64,000 bases of DNA from Lophium mytilinum. Its lineage: Eukaryota > Ascomycota > Dothideomycetes > Mytilinidiales > Mytilinidiaceae. The notes under the pieces are model-generated. The model was not told the DNA's origin. It made no database searches and worked only from the letters and a program-made list of their open reading frames with translations. The position numbers and the translations under genes were made by a program. The stretch covers positions 2,327,615 to 2,391,614 of the forward strand of contig MU004184.1 in NCBI GenBank assembly GCA_010093605.1, in the 5' to 3' direction. This document shows, piece after piece, positions 10,779 to 20,775 of this stretch. The number at the start of each line of letters is the position of its first letter. Positions within the stretch are counted from its first letter, which is position 1.

Positions 10779-12053
10779 ATGTCTGTGTCATCTGCGTCCG
10801 CCAAGCCTGATTCGCCACACACCACGTACGTGATTCCTCTCCACAATAATCCAACTTTGACTAATGCACTTAACAGGAAGCGCAAGCTCGACGAAAATTC
10901 CATTGTCTGCTTCAGCAACAAGAAGAATAAAATGTCCGAAGATATCAAGTCTGTGTCGGAGATTTCGGTGGAGGCCGAGCTTGTCACCCCATTTCGCTTT
11001 CTCGATCTTCCTCGCGAACTTCGCGATATGGTCTACGAATACGCATTTCAACCACTGAGCGAAAGCAACTACACTCGTGGTCCAGTCATCTTCAACAAAC
11101 CTCACCCGACTTCCTTTCTCCATCCTCCCAAATCCTTTCACGGCCCTCTTAAGAATCTCGCTCTCCTAGGAACCTGCAAGCAAGTCAAAGAAGAAACGCA
11201 AGAGGCGCTGTACAGGAAGTACTACTTCTGGGTTGGCTTCTCCTACCGCTATCGTATTAGACCACCCTCCAAGCGCCCTCCAACCCTGCGCCACTTCGAC
11301 GTTCCGGAGACCTACTTCCCAAGTCTGTCGTCGTGCCCGCCAGCCTGCGCAGATCCCTCGCGAATGATCAACCACCAGTGGGACATCACACACATCCGCA
11401 TGTTAATTTTGACGTTCGAATGCACGGCAAACGCCCTGGGAGGCTCCCTGTGGGAAGAGTATGAACCCCTCTGGGACTTCGAAGACCCCGATAACAACTC
11501 GGTTGCGTATCCATGCCGTTTCAGGGCGCTACACTACATGCCCTCCCTGAAAGAGGTCCGTATCTTGATTCAGTACTCCGACAACACATATGGAGCTTTG
11601 CGACGTTTCTTGAAGGGAGAGGTGAAGGAGGCGCCGGATACACTGAAGCAAATGATGCGCTCGCTGATTTCTGCGGTTCCGAAGGGTGTGGAAATCATGT
11701 GGGGGATCACTGGAGCAGAGGCGAGCAAGCTCTTCACACACTTTTGGCAGTACTGGCAGCCGGACAGAGAGAAGGCCCTGGGGTGGTATGAGTTCGCGCT
11801 TGCGAGTTGGAAAGTGTTGAAAGGGGTAGTGGACGAAGCTGGAGACGGAGTGGTGCGAACGGATGCAGAGGTGTTTGTTAAGGGTCACAGCACTGGGACC
11901 GGAGTTGGTGTTGGAGCTGATGAGCTTGAGGACTCTGAGTGCTCTGGAGACTCCGGCGTGTCTAAGGATGCTGATATCTCTCAGAGCTCTATTGTCTCTC
12001 AGAATTTTGATGTCTCTGAGAACTTCACTGGGTCAGATGCTGAAGCGGAGTAG
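10779..12053 (+). CDS. 2EXR domain protein
   Basis: The frame is open for 424 residues. A 51-nt segment at 10827-10877 has a GTACGT donor, a TGACTAAT branch-like sequence and an AACAG acceptor. Its length is divisible by three and it holds no stop, so spliced (407 aa) and unspliced products would both be in frame. The 2EXR core TPFRFLDLPRELRDMVYEYA lies near residue 70 and the second half (LALLGTCKQVKEETQEALY) near residue 130. The C-terminus is rich in Ser, Asp and Glu with a repeated SQ[SN]FD/SE pattern. It is the closest visible relative of the gene at 9196-10418. Function unknown. Confidence 0.78.
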   Translation: MSVSSASAKPDSPHTTYVIPLHNNPTLTNALNRKRKLDENSIVCFSNKKNKMSEDIKSVSEISVEAELVTPFRFLDLPRELRDMVYEYAFQPLSESNYTRGPVIFNKPHPTSFLHPPKSFHGPLKNLALLGTCKQVKEETQEALYRKYYFWVGFSYRYRIRPPSKRPPTLRHFDVPETYFPSLSSCPPACADPSRMINHQWDITHIRMLILTFECTANALGGSLWEEYEPLWDFEDPDNNSVAYPCRFRALHYMPSLKEVRILIQYSDNTYGALRRFLKGEVKEAPDTLKQMMRSLISAVPKGVEIMWGITGAEASKLFTHFWQYWQPDREKALGWYEFALASWKVLKGVVDEAGDGVVRTDAEVFVKGHSTGTGVGVGADELEDSECSGDSGVSKDADISQSSIVSQNFDVSENFTGSDAEAE

Positions 12054-12396
12054 ACGCAAGGCGGTTAAACCGGGGCTTCGTTTGATAGAGTACTGGAGAG
12101 TACGCACTTCAGGTAGGGGTGACTTTCCTTTCCTCTACTTTTTTCCGATTCCGATAGGCACAGCATTTCTTGTCACTTTAGGAAGCAGTGTTCTCACGAT
12201 ATCACAACACAAGTCTAGCAATCGCTATAAAGTTTGAAGAAAGTAGGCATGAGATCCTATCCTGTCGCAACGAAGAAGTTGAAAAACTAGAAAGCCGTTC
12301 AGGGTCCTTCGTAAGGCAACACAAAGTGCGAATATGTAGACACTTGTCCATACCCCAAGGACCACCTAGCCAGATACACCAGCTGTATTCAAAGTT
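12054..12396. other. Intergenic, no gene seen
   Basis: The 343-bp interval between convergent genes has no supported feature. Confidence 0.5.
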
Positions 12397-12867
12397 CTAG
12401 AATCGGTAGCAGTAATACCGTGCATAGCACGTCTCCTTTTCCCCGTCCTTTTCCTGGAAAAGCTCCAACCCATTCGCCATGTAACACATCAACCACCCCT
12501 TATTATCAACCCCATACCCATACGGTGGCACCGGAAGCGATCCGTCATGCGGCGCCCATCCCACGTTGTCAATACTCATCCTGAATCCAGACTGGTTGAA
12601 CGCGGCGATGCTGTACTTGTCTGCCTGCAGTGTATGGCCTTCGACCTTGGGGAGTCTGCCTTTGTTGTCGATTAGCTTTTGGTACCAGGTGGGATCCGAG
12701 GGCGCGTATTCAGGGGACTGCTTGTAGTACGCGAGGCTGACGTGGGTGGTGCAGTTTGTAATGGCGTAGCTGTCGAAGGGCTCGACGGGTTGGGGTGGGC
12801 TGCTGGGGGAGGAGAGAGTGGAGCTGATGAGGGAGCAGAGGAGCGCGACGAGAGTCGAGCTATACAT
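12397..12867 (-). CDS. Small secreted protein, effector-like
   Basis: A single exon encodes 156 residues from ATG at 12867. An earlier in-frame Met would spoil the signal sequence. The first ~20 residues (MYSSTLVALLCSLISSTLSS) form a signal peptide. The mature part has four cysteines, one near its start and three near the end (MCYM, CYARYYC), which would allow two disulfides. It is rich in Tyr, Pro and Gly. Size, secretion signal and an even cysteine number are the usual profile of fungal secreted effectors or surface proteins. No family is recognised, and there is no membrane segment or GPI-type tail. Confidence 0.65.
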   Translation of the reverse strand: MYSSTLVALLCSLISSTLSSPSSPPQPVEPFDSYAITNCTTHVSLAYYKQSPEYAPSDPTWYQKLIDNKGRLPKVEGHTLQADKYSIAAFNQSGFRMSIDNVGWAPHDGSLPVPPYGYGVDNKGWLMCYMANGLELFQEKDGEKETCYARYYCYRF

Positions 12868-13869
12868 TTTGGATGGTGACGAGTGATATTGATATTGATG
12901 TTGATTGTGTGGAATAGTTAGGGTATGAGTAAGATAAATGAAGTTTTTTGCGGATGTAGAACGTTTCAATAGAGTGAGGCCATTGTCGTACTAGCACCAC
13001 TATCTCTAGTACATGGCTTTGTTTGATTGGGCATGCAACAAGGAAGAGTTAGCATTCCTTTGATCTTTTAGAACAAGGAGTATGGACATCACGTGATGTC
13101 AATATTTGCGTCAGCTTGCTTACTCAGCAGAGGTCTCATCTCGACTTTACCTGGTTCCACCCTACTGCTTCGCTCTTATAACATCGAAACAGTCTTCTCT
13201 GGCTGCATCATCTTCCCATCCACTCGACACTGCATTAGAGCTCGCTGCCCTATCACAATACCTTGCGGCTCCAATGGCGATATTCCGACTGAGCATAGGA
13301 CACCAAACTGATGTGGTTGCTCTTCCTGCCTACGTAAGAGATTAGAACGACCTCAGGTCGCTCGTCTTCATAGCGACAAACTCTTAGAGGTCTAGTGCTA
13401 AGAGTCAACGGCCCATTTAAAGAAAGCAATAAAGAGAAAATGCGGATTGGTGGTGGGCTTCGCCGATTCTCTTCAGCCCTGCCAGCTGCTCTCATCATCA
13501 GCTAGCCTTTCGAAGGCATCTTCCTAATTCTTGTCACTACAAGCGCCCCAAAGAACTATCTCGGTTATTTCGAGCTTTCAGAATTCAGGTATCCAGCTTT
13601 CTCCAGGTATGAAGTGTATTCGTCTATATTGAGTCAGCAATATGACTATTGCTGATGCTTGCAAATGTTCTGATTATCGGTTTCCTGGTCTTCAGCTCTA
13701 GACTGAGGGTAAGGTCAGCCACCTCATGAGTCATTGGAACAACCCTTCTCTCTGTACCGTTGAGCACAAAAACAGAGTTCCAACAGTCCAAGCGGAACTC
13801 TCGAGGCTGGGTATCCCATTATAACAGCCGCTTCGTTGCTAGGCTCGCAGCTCATCCATGTTTACGTAG
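12868..13869. other. Intergenic, no convincing gene
   Basis: About 1 kb contains only short frames. A stretch around 13760-13815 (frame with PLSTKTEFQQSKRNSRGW followed by a possible GT donor) may be an earlier exon of the relic next to it, but stops lie close upstream. Confidence 0.35.
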
Positions 13870-14174
13870 CGCGAAGAGATTGAACCAGTACGCCCGGTCG
13901 ATGGATTGGAGCTGAAGCCGGTTCTACCGTCTGCTATGAAGGTCCTCGATCGAGAGCTCATGGCGTCACGCGCTCGGGTGATGCTAGAATGGGAGGTTTT
14001 CGAGCTGTCTGTAAGTTTTGCCCTCGATATCTGTCCTTTTTCATGTGGCTGATCAAACTCTAGAACGATGAGGGACGTCGGAGCTTCGAAAATTGCGCAT
14101 TCTTTTACGATTTAGCCTGGACAATCTTTTGGATCGTTTCATGCTCTTGCGACAAATTCCTTCGTTTATCTTGA
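13870..14174 (+). pseudogene. Two spliced-looking exons of an unidentified gene or gene relic
   Basis: A frame begins right after a TACGTAG acceptor-like site and runs 47 codons (REEIEPVRPVDGLELKPVLP, then VLDRELMASRARVMLEWEVF). It ends at a perfect GTAAGT donor at 14011. An acceptor at 14061-14063 continues the frame for 36 codons (NDEGRRSFENCAFFYDLAW) to a stop at 14172. The codon pattern and exact splice fit look like real coding sequence, but no clear 5' exons with a start are visible. It is not recognised. Confidence 0.35.
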
Positions 14175-14691
14175 TTTTAAAAACGGTGCTCTCTTCAAAG
14201 GCTATACGTGAGAATAGGTGCATAAACAGATTCCTTGAATCCGTGGGGTGTTAGGCCCCCTTCTGTACATGGGTTTTGATATGTAGCGTGGGGAGGAGGT
14301 GAGCACTATACTCCATCGGATCTATCCCTCGCTCAAGATGCCCTGCATTTCATTCCTTCCAATGGAGCGTATAGTTTCTGCGTATACTATACCGGATTCT
14401 CTGCCGCACACACCCGCAGTGGTGGATCTACTACAATCAAATCGAAGTTCGATGAAACTGGCCTCTAAGAACTTGGATGGAAGTGGTTTAGCGTGCTGAC
14501 GCTGCTAAGGATGCGCCAAAATAGCTTCCATAATCTTCCTCCTCAAACTTATCAATCCGCATGCTGCTGACTCGCTAACCCTACAGCTGACGACAGATAA
14601 TAATTTAGGCCCAAAGTATTTAAGATAAGAAAGACCATGACGGACCTTGCAGAAATTATACCTCTCTTATTCCTTTTAGACGGAAAACACC

Positions 14692-16427
14692 ATGACATCC
14701 GCCATCACAACTGAGTTTGGGACCGCGATCCCCGCATTTGGCTCGGGTGACTCTAATCATATTATCACGAGTCATTTGCCAACATGGGACGCCACCGTGG
14801 CCTTTGGGAATTTCGATATGTCGATGTTGATGCGTATAAAGACTTTGTACCCGCGAATGATGCCCCATAAATACATTGCTCAAGTCAGCCCCGAACCTTG
14901 GCTCATTCCTCTCCTCGCTATGCTAACATCGAACAGCTCACAGAAAAAATTGTTGCTTTGAGCGGAGTAGAAGGCAAAAGATGCTTCCTCTTTCCCTCCG
15001 CTGTGTCAGCCGCTCAATGCGTCGAATTTGCAACTTCTGAAAACCGAGGGAAGGGCGCGGTGCCTAAAGATAACATCTTCATTCGTATCTTTGATGTTCA
15101 TATCAGGGTATGGGCCGTTTTCTTCCCGCCTCCGCCACCATTCGGCCCCGACCACAAGCCCCCAGGCGTTATGGGATCATTTTGGTCGAACGCCGGAGTA
15201 GGACTATCCACACGCCAGGGCGCAGATGCAATGGATCACATCGAATTGCTTCATGAAGTCTCAGCCACCGATCCGTTGACCATAGCTGAGTCCTCTGAGT
15301 CTTTTGCTACACTTCGCAAACGCATTACGTCTCTTATCCAGCGTGCACCTATCGATGAAGCTCGAGCGGCGAAGGTCACACCCGATGATGTATATCTTTA
15401 CCAGACGGGCATGTCCTCTATTTATAGCATTCATCGTTACCTTCTCTCCTCATCACGGTCTGGATCTACTGTGCTTTTCGGCTTCTCTTTCCATTCCACC
15501 TTTCATGTCTTCGAAGACTTTGGCCCCGGCTTTAAACTCATCGATAGCAGAACGTCCGAGAACCTAGACGAGCTCGAGAAATACCTTAAATCGGAGAAAG
15601 ACGCTGGCCGCTTCGTTCAAGCCGTTTGGTCCGAATTCCCTTCCAACCCGGCCCTCACAGTGCCTGACCTCGTGCGCCTCCGCACGCTAGCCGATGAATA
15701 TGGTTTCATTCTGGCTGTCGACGACACCATCGCTTCCTTTTGCAATGTCGACCTCCTTAGTACCGCTGACGTTCTTGTGTCTTCCCTCACAAAATCTTTC
15801 TCCGGCTATGCAAACGTCATGGGCGCCTCCGCTGTCCTCAATCCCTCGTTGCCTCAATACAGCTTCTTGAAACACCTCTTCGCCTCAGACTACCAAAACG
15901 ACCTCTACAACGCCGATGCCGATGTCCTCGAAAAGAACAGTCGTGACTACCTCGAGCGCTCAGCTATCCTCAACGCAAATGCAGAAAACCTTGCAACCTA
16001 CCTAGTCGCCCGCTCCCAGCTCCCCGATTCTTGCATTAGCCGCGTGCTCTACCCTTCCACCATCCCATCTGTCGCAAACTTCACACCGCACCTCCGTCGC
16101 ACGACGCCAGATTTTAAACCGGGGTATGGGTGCTTGCTAAGTGTAGAGTTGAAGACTATCGAGAGCACGATTGCGTTTTATGATAACCTAGATGTACATC
16201 AGGGCCCGCATCTTGGCGCGCACTTGACACTCGCGCTACCGTATGTGAGAGGGTTACATGCGAAGGAGTTGGATAAGGTGAGTGAGTTTGGGTGCTTGCC
16301 GACGCAGGTGAGGGTCAGTGTAGGGTTGGAGGACGGGGCGGCGTTGAGAGAGATATTTGGAAGGGCGGTCGGGTTTGGGGATGAAGCTTTCAAGAAGGAA
16401 GAGCAGGCGAAGAAGGCTATTGCTTGA
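14692..16427 (+). CDS. STR2: Cystathionine gamma-synthase-like PLP enzyme (STR2 type)
   Basis: Exons 14692-14883 and 14937-16427 encode 560 residues. Cystathionine gamma-synthase joins an activated homoserine and cysteine to cystathionine in transsulfuration toward methionine. The N-terminus (SHLPTWDATVAFGN) matches the leader region of fungal Str2 proteins, followed by IAQLTEKIVALSGVEG. The PLP part has YQTGMSSIYSIHRYLL, a substrate/cofactor pocket aspartate in LAVDDTIASF, and the Schiff-base lysine in SSLTKSFSGYANVMGAS near residue 349. Length agrees with fungal Str2-like enzymes. The insertion with a run of prolines (FFPPPPPFGP) is unusual in detail but lies where fungal homologues are variable. 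A paralogue with altered specificity cannot be excluded. Confidence 0.82.
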
Positions 16428-16591
16428 AGGTGGTAACAGCTGCTGATATGCTCATTACGTTGTCTCGGATATTTGTATTGACAGTCACGTGACCCTCGGT
16501 ATTCACATCCTCCTAATTCGCCCATTAGACGAAAAAGTACAACACACACTCTAAGATAGGGTCACCACCCCACTCACTTCCAGCATTCAAC

Positions 16592-18043
16592 ATGGCGATG
16601 CCGTCAGTCCCAGTGTCCGCGCCCGATAACCCTCTCTACATCGAGGAAATTCTCGAGAACATCCTGCTGCGAGTCGACCAGCGCACTCTCTTGCGCGCCC
16701 AAGGCGTAAATCGGTTCTTCTACAACTGCATCCAGTCTTCTACGTCTCTGCAAGATCGCCTCTTCTTCCGTTCTATCACTCCGCCTAGCTCCAGAGGATC
16801 GGACGAGGCCGACGAGGGTGCAGCGAAATGGACAATCAACCCCTTGCTTCGCAGCCCGTTCATTCCCTTGGTTGCGAGGCCAGGATTCAGATTCAATACG
16901 GACCATGGAAACGATCCAGGGACGCTGGATCAACCACTTACAATCTATACGATCGTGACTTCGACATGTACGATCGCTGTCCAGGAACGCAATGGCACTC
17001 GCACATATCGTACGCACGTCGATAATTGTTCGGTAGACCTGTCGAGAGACCCTCAGTCAAATCTTTGCGTGATTGTTGCCGACATTGCAACCATCAATGC
17101 TGTCAATGATGGCAATGTCGTTCATAGGCAGTCTGTGTCCCATAAAAATCCACTAGCTGCACCGGCAGTCTCAAGTCTCTTGCCGGATCCACAAGCCGCT
17201 GCAATTGCGCCTTCTGGGAAGCTCTTCACCCAATTAGCAGAAATTTGCCTACCGGAGTCACCTGCTCGATCGTTGAGCAACCCTTATAAGAGACCCCCTT
17301 ATCGATACTGGTGCTGTTTCGGTCTCGATGAGTCGGTTTGTGGCGGGCGTCAAAATGTGATGCCAACGAAGTACATTCCAATTCCGCTGGATGTTAGCAG
17401 CAACCTCCATCGCAGCAGGACTCGAACCAGGAGCGCAAGTATCTACGCAACTGACGTCAGCTGGCGTGATATGCAAATCACGTATCCTCCGATCACAGGC
17501 TTTCTAGTTCATGCAAGAAACAGCAGGCTGGAATATCCACGGGGTACTATACTTGGCTCCAGTGAAACCATCGCCACGGTCGTGTTTCCTTTGAGGCCCA
17601 GCAGCCTGCTATCGGTTTCCGGCCGAACGCCATCCTATTCCGCGGCGTATTTCTGGGAAGATGGCAGGCGGGCCATGGATCGAACCAGGCTCGATTGGTC
17701 CGAGTCTGAAGACGGGAAAACGGAGAGTGGAGCTCTACATTCGATATACTACATGCAGTCCCCGACTGGGCTGACATTGGGGCTTCTCCATGATCTGGCC
17801 TACCATATCTGTGCGCCTCAAGATGAAAGTGGTACCACCAAGCATCCACGTGCCACGTGGGTTATGTACATCTCGAGCGCGAGCAGTGACGCCACAAGCG
17901 GCAAAGCCTTGAAGAAAAAGTGCGACTTAGAACTGATAGTTTCGGTGGGAGATGCAAAAACAGTGGCAGTGGAGCGACCTGTGGCTCAGGAAGATCTTCT
18001 TGATCCGAGAGTCAAGGCTGCTTATGGCGATCCGGAGAGATAA
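16592..18043 (+). CDS. F-box protein with large fungal-specific C-terminal region
   Basis: The single-exon frame gives 483 residues. An N-terminal F-box-like block (IEEILENILLRVDQRTLLRA, then QGVNRFFYNCIQSS) is followed by ~430 residues without a known domain, as in many Pezizomycotina F-box proteins. Such proteins recruit substrates to SCF ubiquitin ligases through Skp1. The C-terminus is odd. The segment encoding VERPVAQEDLLDP is duplicated 88 nt downstream in another frame (VERPMTREDLEVP), and that frame continues for ~70 codons to a stop at 18288-18290. The present C-terminus DPER therefore probably results from a tandem duplication that shifted the frame. Confidence 0.72.
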   Translation: MAMPSVPVSAPDNPLYIEEILENILLRVDQRTLLRAQGVNRFFYNCIQSSTSLQDRLFFRSITPPSSRGSDEADEGAAKWTINPLLRSPFIPLVARPGFRFNTDHGNDPGTLDQPLTIYTIVTSTCTIAVQERNGTRTYRTHVDNCSVDLSRDPQSNLCVIVADIATINAVNDGNVVHRQSVSHKNPLAAPAVSSLLPDPQAAAIAPSGKLFTQLAEICLPESPARSLSNPYKRPPYRYWCCFGLDESVCGGRQNVMPTKYIPIPLDVSSNLHRSRTRTRSASIYATDVSWRDMQITYPPITGFLVHARNSRLEYPRGTILGSSETIATVVFPLRPSSLLSVSGRTPSYSAAYFWEDGRRAMDRTRLDWSESEDGKTESGALHSIYYMQSPTGLTLGLLHDLAYHICAPQDESGTTKHPRATWVMYISSASSDATSGKALKKKCDLELIVSVGDAKTVAVERPVAQEDLLDPRVKAAYGDPER

Positions 18044-18130
18044 CAAAAAGGTGGTAGTGGAGCGGCCTATGACTCGGGAAGACCTTGAAGTTCCAAAGAT
18101 AAGGCTGCTTGTGGATGGTGCACGGGATCA
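17955..18130 (+). repeat. 88-bp tandem duplication at the 3' end of the F-box gene
   Basis: GTGGCAGTGGAGCG at 17963 recurs as GTGGTAGTGGAGCG at 18051, and the following ~60 bases remain alignable (AGGAAGATCTTCTTGATCC against GGGAAGACCTTGAAGTTCC). The period of 88 nt is not a multiple of three. Confidence 0.7.
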
Positions 18131-18574
18131 ATGGATAGTGGGATGCTTGAGGTTAGATGAGGAGGAAACAAAGCTGGCAACTCTGGCACGTCCATATGGC
18201 GCGGTGGTCTTCAATTCCCAGATCTTCCATGCACCGGACATACAACCATCCAAAGCTTTCCGTGGAGCTGACAGTTCTGGTGCGGCCTGATAAATTACTT
18301 TTGATTGTAATCTGTCTATAGCCAAGACTTCATTGGTGCTTGATTTACGGATACTGTGCAAAGTGATACTTCAAAAACTATGATAAGGTAGCATTCGTAT
18401 TGAAAGGGACAGACCATCCATTTGTCTAGGATTAATCTCGTGAATCTCACTTTCTGCCTTTCCTCTTCCACCTCAGAATTCCTTCTCAAACTATAGGATA
18501 GGCGGGGAGACGACCATGATAGGTCATAAGTTTGGGTACACTCGTTCGCCCTAGCCTAGTGCACCCCTACACAG

Positions 18575-18760
18575 TATGGAGAAACTAAGGCTAATGCCGA
18601 GTTTCAAACAGTGCAAATTAGATTGCCTCTTGACTGATTGGTTACTGAGTAGCTAAGCTACCCCCGACAGTGGTGTCGAGTGAGCAAGATTCAAGCCAAG
18701 CAGAGATGAAGCCGTGTGCCCAGATTTGTGACCTAATACTGGATAGTTCTGCGCACTGGG
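18575..18760 (+). repeat. Single dispersed copy of the 162-bp repeat family
   Basis: The segment has the family landmarks in order: a GAGTTTCAAACAGTG start, GCCTCTTGACTG, CTACCCCCGACAGTGGTGTC, GAGCAAGATTCAAGCCAAGC and GTGTGCCCAGA. It matches the array at 42455-43270 and another copy at 30465-30620. The rest of 18300-19090 has no supported feature. Confidence 0.65.
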
Positions 18761-19091
18761 TTATCGACGATATGGCAATGTGCCCATGGTTTCAAATCTG
18801 AAGTGCAGATACAGTATTCTTGTATATTACAATGTAGAAAATGATTTCTGAATAGTGCTACTCTTCAATCAGAGACCTATGCTTAGCTACCGCACTGAAA
18901 GTTTCGAATCAGAAAATGGCACCTCCTCCATAACGAAATGGGAGCCGTGTCCACCTTAACAATCAGTTGAGGGCCGAAACCTTTCGCTCTTTCATGCCCC
19001 GGATGGGAATATGCAAGATTTGATCTGACTTACCCACGCCGTGTGCACTGTTCGGCCAGGCCGCTCCTTCTGGGAGGCCGCATGCCCTCTA

Positions 19092-19517
19092 CTAAGTGTG
19101 CCGGGGAACCAGATGGGGGTCCACAAACATCGCTGTTCGGCACGTAGGGCAAAGATGTCTTCCTCTCAGAACTGATTCCTCAACGTGCTTGCGCAAACAT
19201 TCTCGGCCAAACACATGGCGGCACTTGTCGACGATGACTGGTTCATGAGTATTGCTGTACTCACCCAAGCATATGCCACAGGTGCCTAGAGAGCTAGTGA
19301 AGGTTTGGATGTCGACTTGAGGGCGGGAAGTGGGAGCTTCGTTGGAACGGTTGGCATAGAACGAGTTTATAACCTGCTCGAATATTCCTTGCTGATCTAT
19401 GAGTTGGTGAAGCTCATGTTCTAGGACTGTGCGACGATCATGTTGTTGCTGTCCGACCTCACCAATGAGACCTCTTGATTTCACTTTCACATTGAAGGCT
19501 GTTTTCTTGGGAGGCAT
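19092..19517 (-). CDS. Short RING-finger protein
   Basis: This intronless frame encodes 141 residues. The C-terminal half is a RING-type finger between residues 80 and 126: CGIC, then DKCRHVFGRECL, H111 and LCPTC. The usual second cysteine after HVF is replaced by glycine (FG instead of FC), as in many fungal RING-H2 variants, so zinc binding must use the downstream residues. RING proteins act as E3 ubiquitin ligases with an E2 enzyme. The block QVDIQTFTSSLG just before the finger and the finger itself are nearly the same as in the adjacent gene, so the two are tandem duplicates. The N-terminus differs (MPPKKTAFNVKVKSRG). Confidence 0.7.
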   Translation of the reverse strand: MPPKKTAFNVKVKSRGLIGEVGQQQHDRRTVLEHELHQLIDQQGIFEQVINSFYANRSNEAPTSRPQVDIQTFTSSLGTCGICLGEYSNTHEPVIVDKCRHVFGRECLRKHVEESVLRGRHLCPTCRTAMFVDPHLVPRHT

Positions 19518-19689
19518 TTGGAATATGGGTTTACTTTATCAAAGCAAAGATACTGTATTATTAGCAGCAGTGATCGACATGCCTTCTCAACGACTTCTAA
19601 CTACTTTATCTTGTTACGTAAACCTACAGATAGGAGAGAAGATAAAGAGCTAAAGAGACACCTTGGGACAGATAGTGAAGCCCATGCTC

Positions 19690-20775
19690 TCAACCCTCAA
19701 ACATCACCGTGCGGCAGGTTGGGCAAAGATGCCGCTGGCCCAGAGCCGACTCGTTTACATGATTCTGTAAGCATTCGGAGCCGAATATATGCCGGCACTT
19801 GTCCAAAATAATTGGCTCGTGAGTACTGCTGTACTCCTCTAAGCATATTGGGCAGGCACCCAAGCTGCTGGTGAAGGTCTGCATGTCGACTTGGGTGCGA
19901 TTTCCACCTTGAAACATAGCGGCCAGAGCTGCCCTTGCCCTTATCCGGTCCATCGTCATCTGGCGCTCTGCTTCCAGAGTGGCGACCCTCTGCTCTGCCA
20001 AAGTGTGTCGAATAGTTGCAATAGTGAGTCTATGGTCGTTGGCGGCCATACCATTCTCTATGGCTCGACTGTATCTGATGTCAGTGTGTCGCATGCTCTC
20101 CACAATTTGATGAGCATTCTGCTCTGCGTTGTTTGGTAGCTGGCGGAGTGTCTCAAGGTACGCCTGACGTCTAATGCGCCGAGAGACCGCTTCTGAGTAT
20201 CCAGCTCGTAAGTTGACTGAGCGCTCTACTTCTTCCCTGATAATACGTTCCAACATTTCCTGGATGATTTGTTGCTGAGGGGCGGGCAATCCACCGTCTT
20301 CTCCCGAACTGTCTTGACGGATGGTAATTTGTCGAGTACCAGAAGCTCTTGCCAGAAGTCGTTCAGCGCCACACTCGACCACAACGGCGGCAGGTGACTG
20401 CATCGCTACTAGCCGGACACGAGATCCGACACCCCTGATATACGCAGAACCTAGAGCGGTGTATTGACTGTCCTGGCTGAGGAAGGCGATATGCTCGGAT
20501 CCGGTGACGATGAAGTCGCGCGCCTCCTGTAATGGCAGAGCTGGCTCGTCTCCATTTCTAGACTTTACGGTCGCGCCTTGAGGTACTCGTATTGTGATGG
20601 AATCTTCGTTGGTAACCACAAGAAGCTCACCAAGAGCAGTGGCGAATGTCATGATGGATCGGTCGTCGAGGTATCCTCGATGGAGGGCATTTTGGGTCAA
20701 TGCATGAGCAGTGTACAACAAAAGGCATGCGGAGTTCGATGAGTGGTGACCGAGGCTATTCATCTCAGTAGCCAT
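19690..20775 (-). CDS. RING-finger protein, longer tandem paralogue
   Basis: The intronless frame encodes 361 residues. The RING finger is at the very C-terminus (C308 to C354: CPIC, DKCRHIFGSECL, LCPTC) and is preceded by QVDMQTFTSSLG. The ~300 residues before it are specific to this copy and include a helical, Arg/Glu-rich stretch (RRIRRQAYLETLRQLP, then LAEQRVATLEAERQM). The likely role is an E3 ubiquitin ligase with the N-terminal region choosing the target. Its 3' end lies ~170 bp upstream of the shorter paralogue's start, in the same orientation. Confidence 0.72.
   Translation of the reverse strand: MATEMNSLGHHSSNSACLLLYTAHALTQNALHRGYLDDRSIMTFATALGELLVVTNEDSITIRVPQGATVKSRNGDEPALPLQEARDFIVTGSEHIAFLSQDSQYTALGSAYIRGVGSRVRLVAMQSPAAVVVECGAERLLARASGTRQITIRQDSSGEDGGLPAPQQQIIQEMLERIIREEVERSVNLRAGYSEAVSRRIRRQAYLETLRQLPNNAEQNAHQIVESMRHTDIRYSRAIENGMAANDHRLTIATIRHTLAEQRVATLEAERQMTMDRIRARAALAAMFQGGNRTQVDMQTFTSSLGACPICLEEYSSTHEPIILDKCRHIFGSECLQNHVNESALGQRHLCPTCRTVMFEG

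Noticed and set aside
13250-13310. Second copy of the small membrane-anchored protein gene (MLSRNIAIGA on the minus strand)
   Set aside because: Only about ten residues resemble the N-terminus at 5142-5110 and the frame soon diverges; too short to call.
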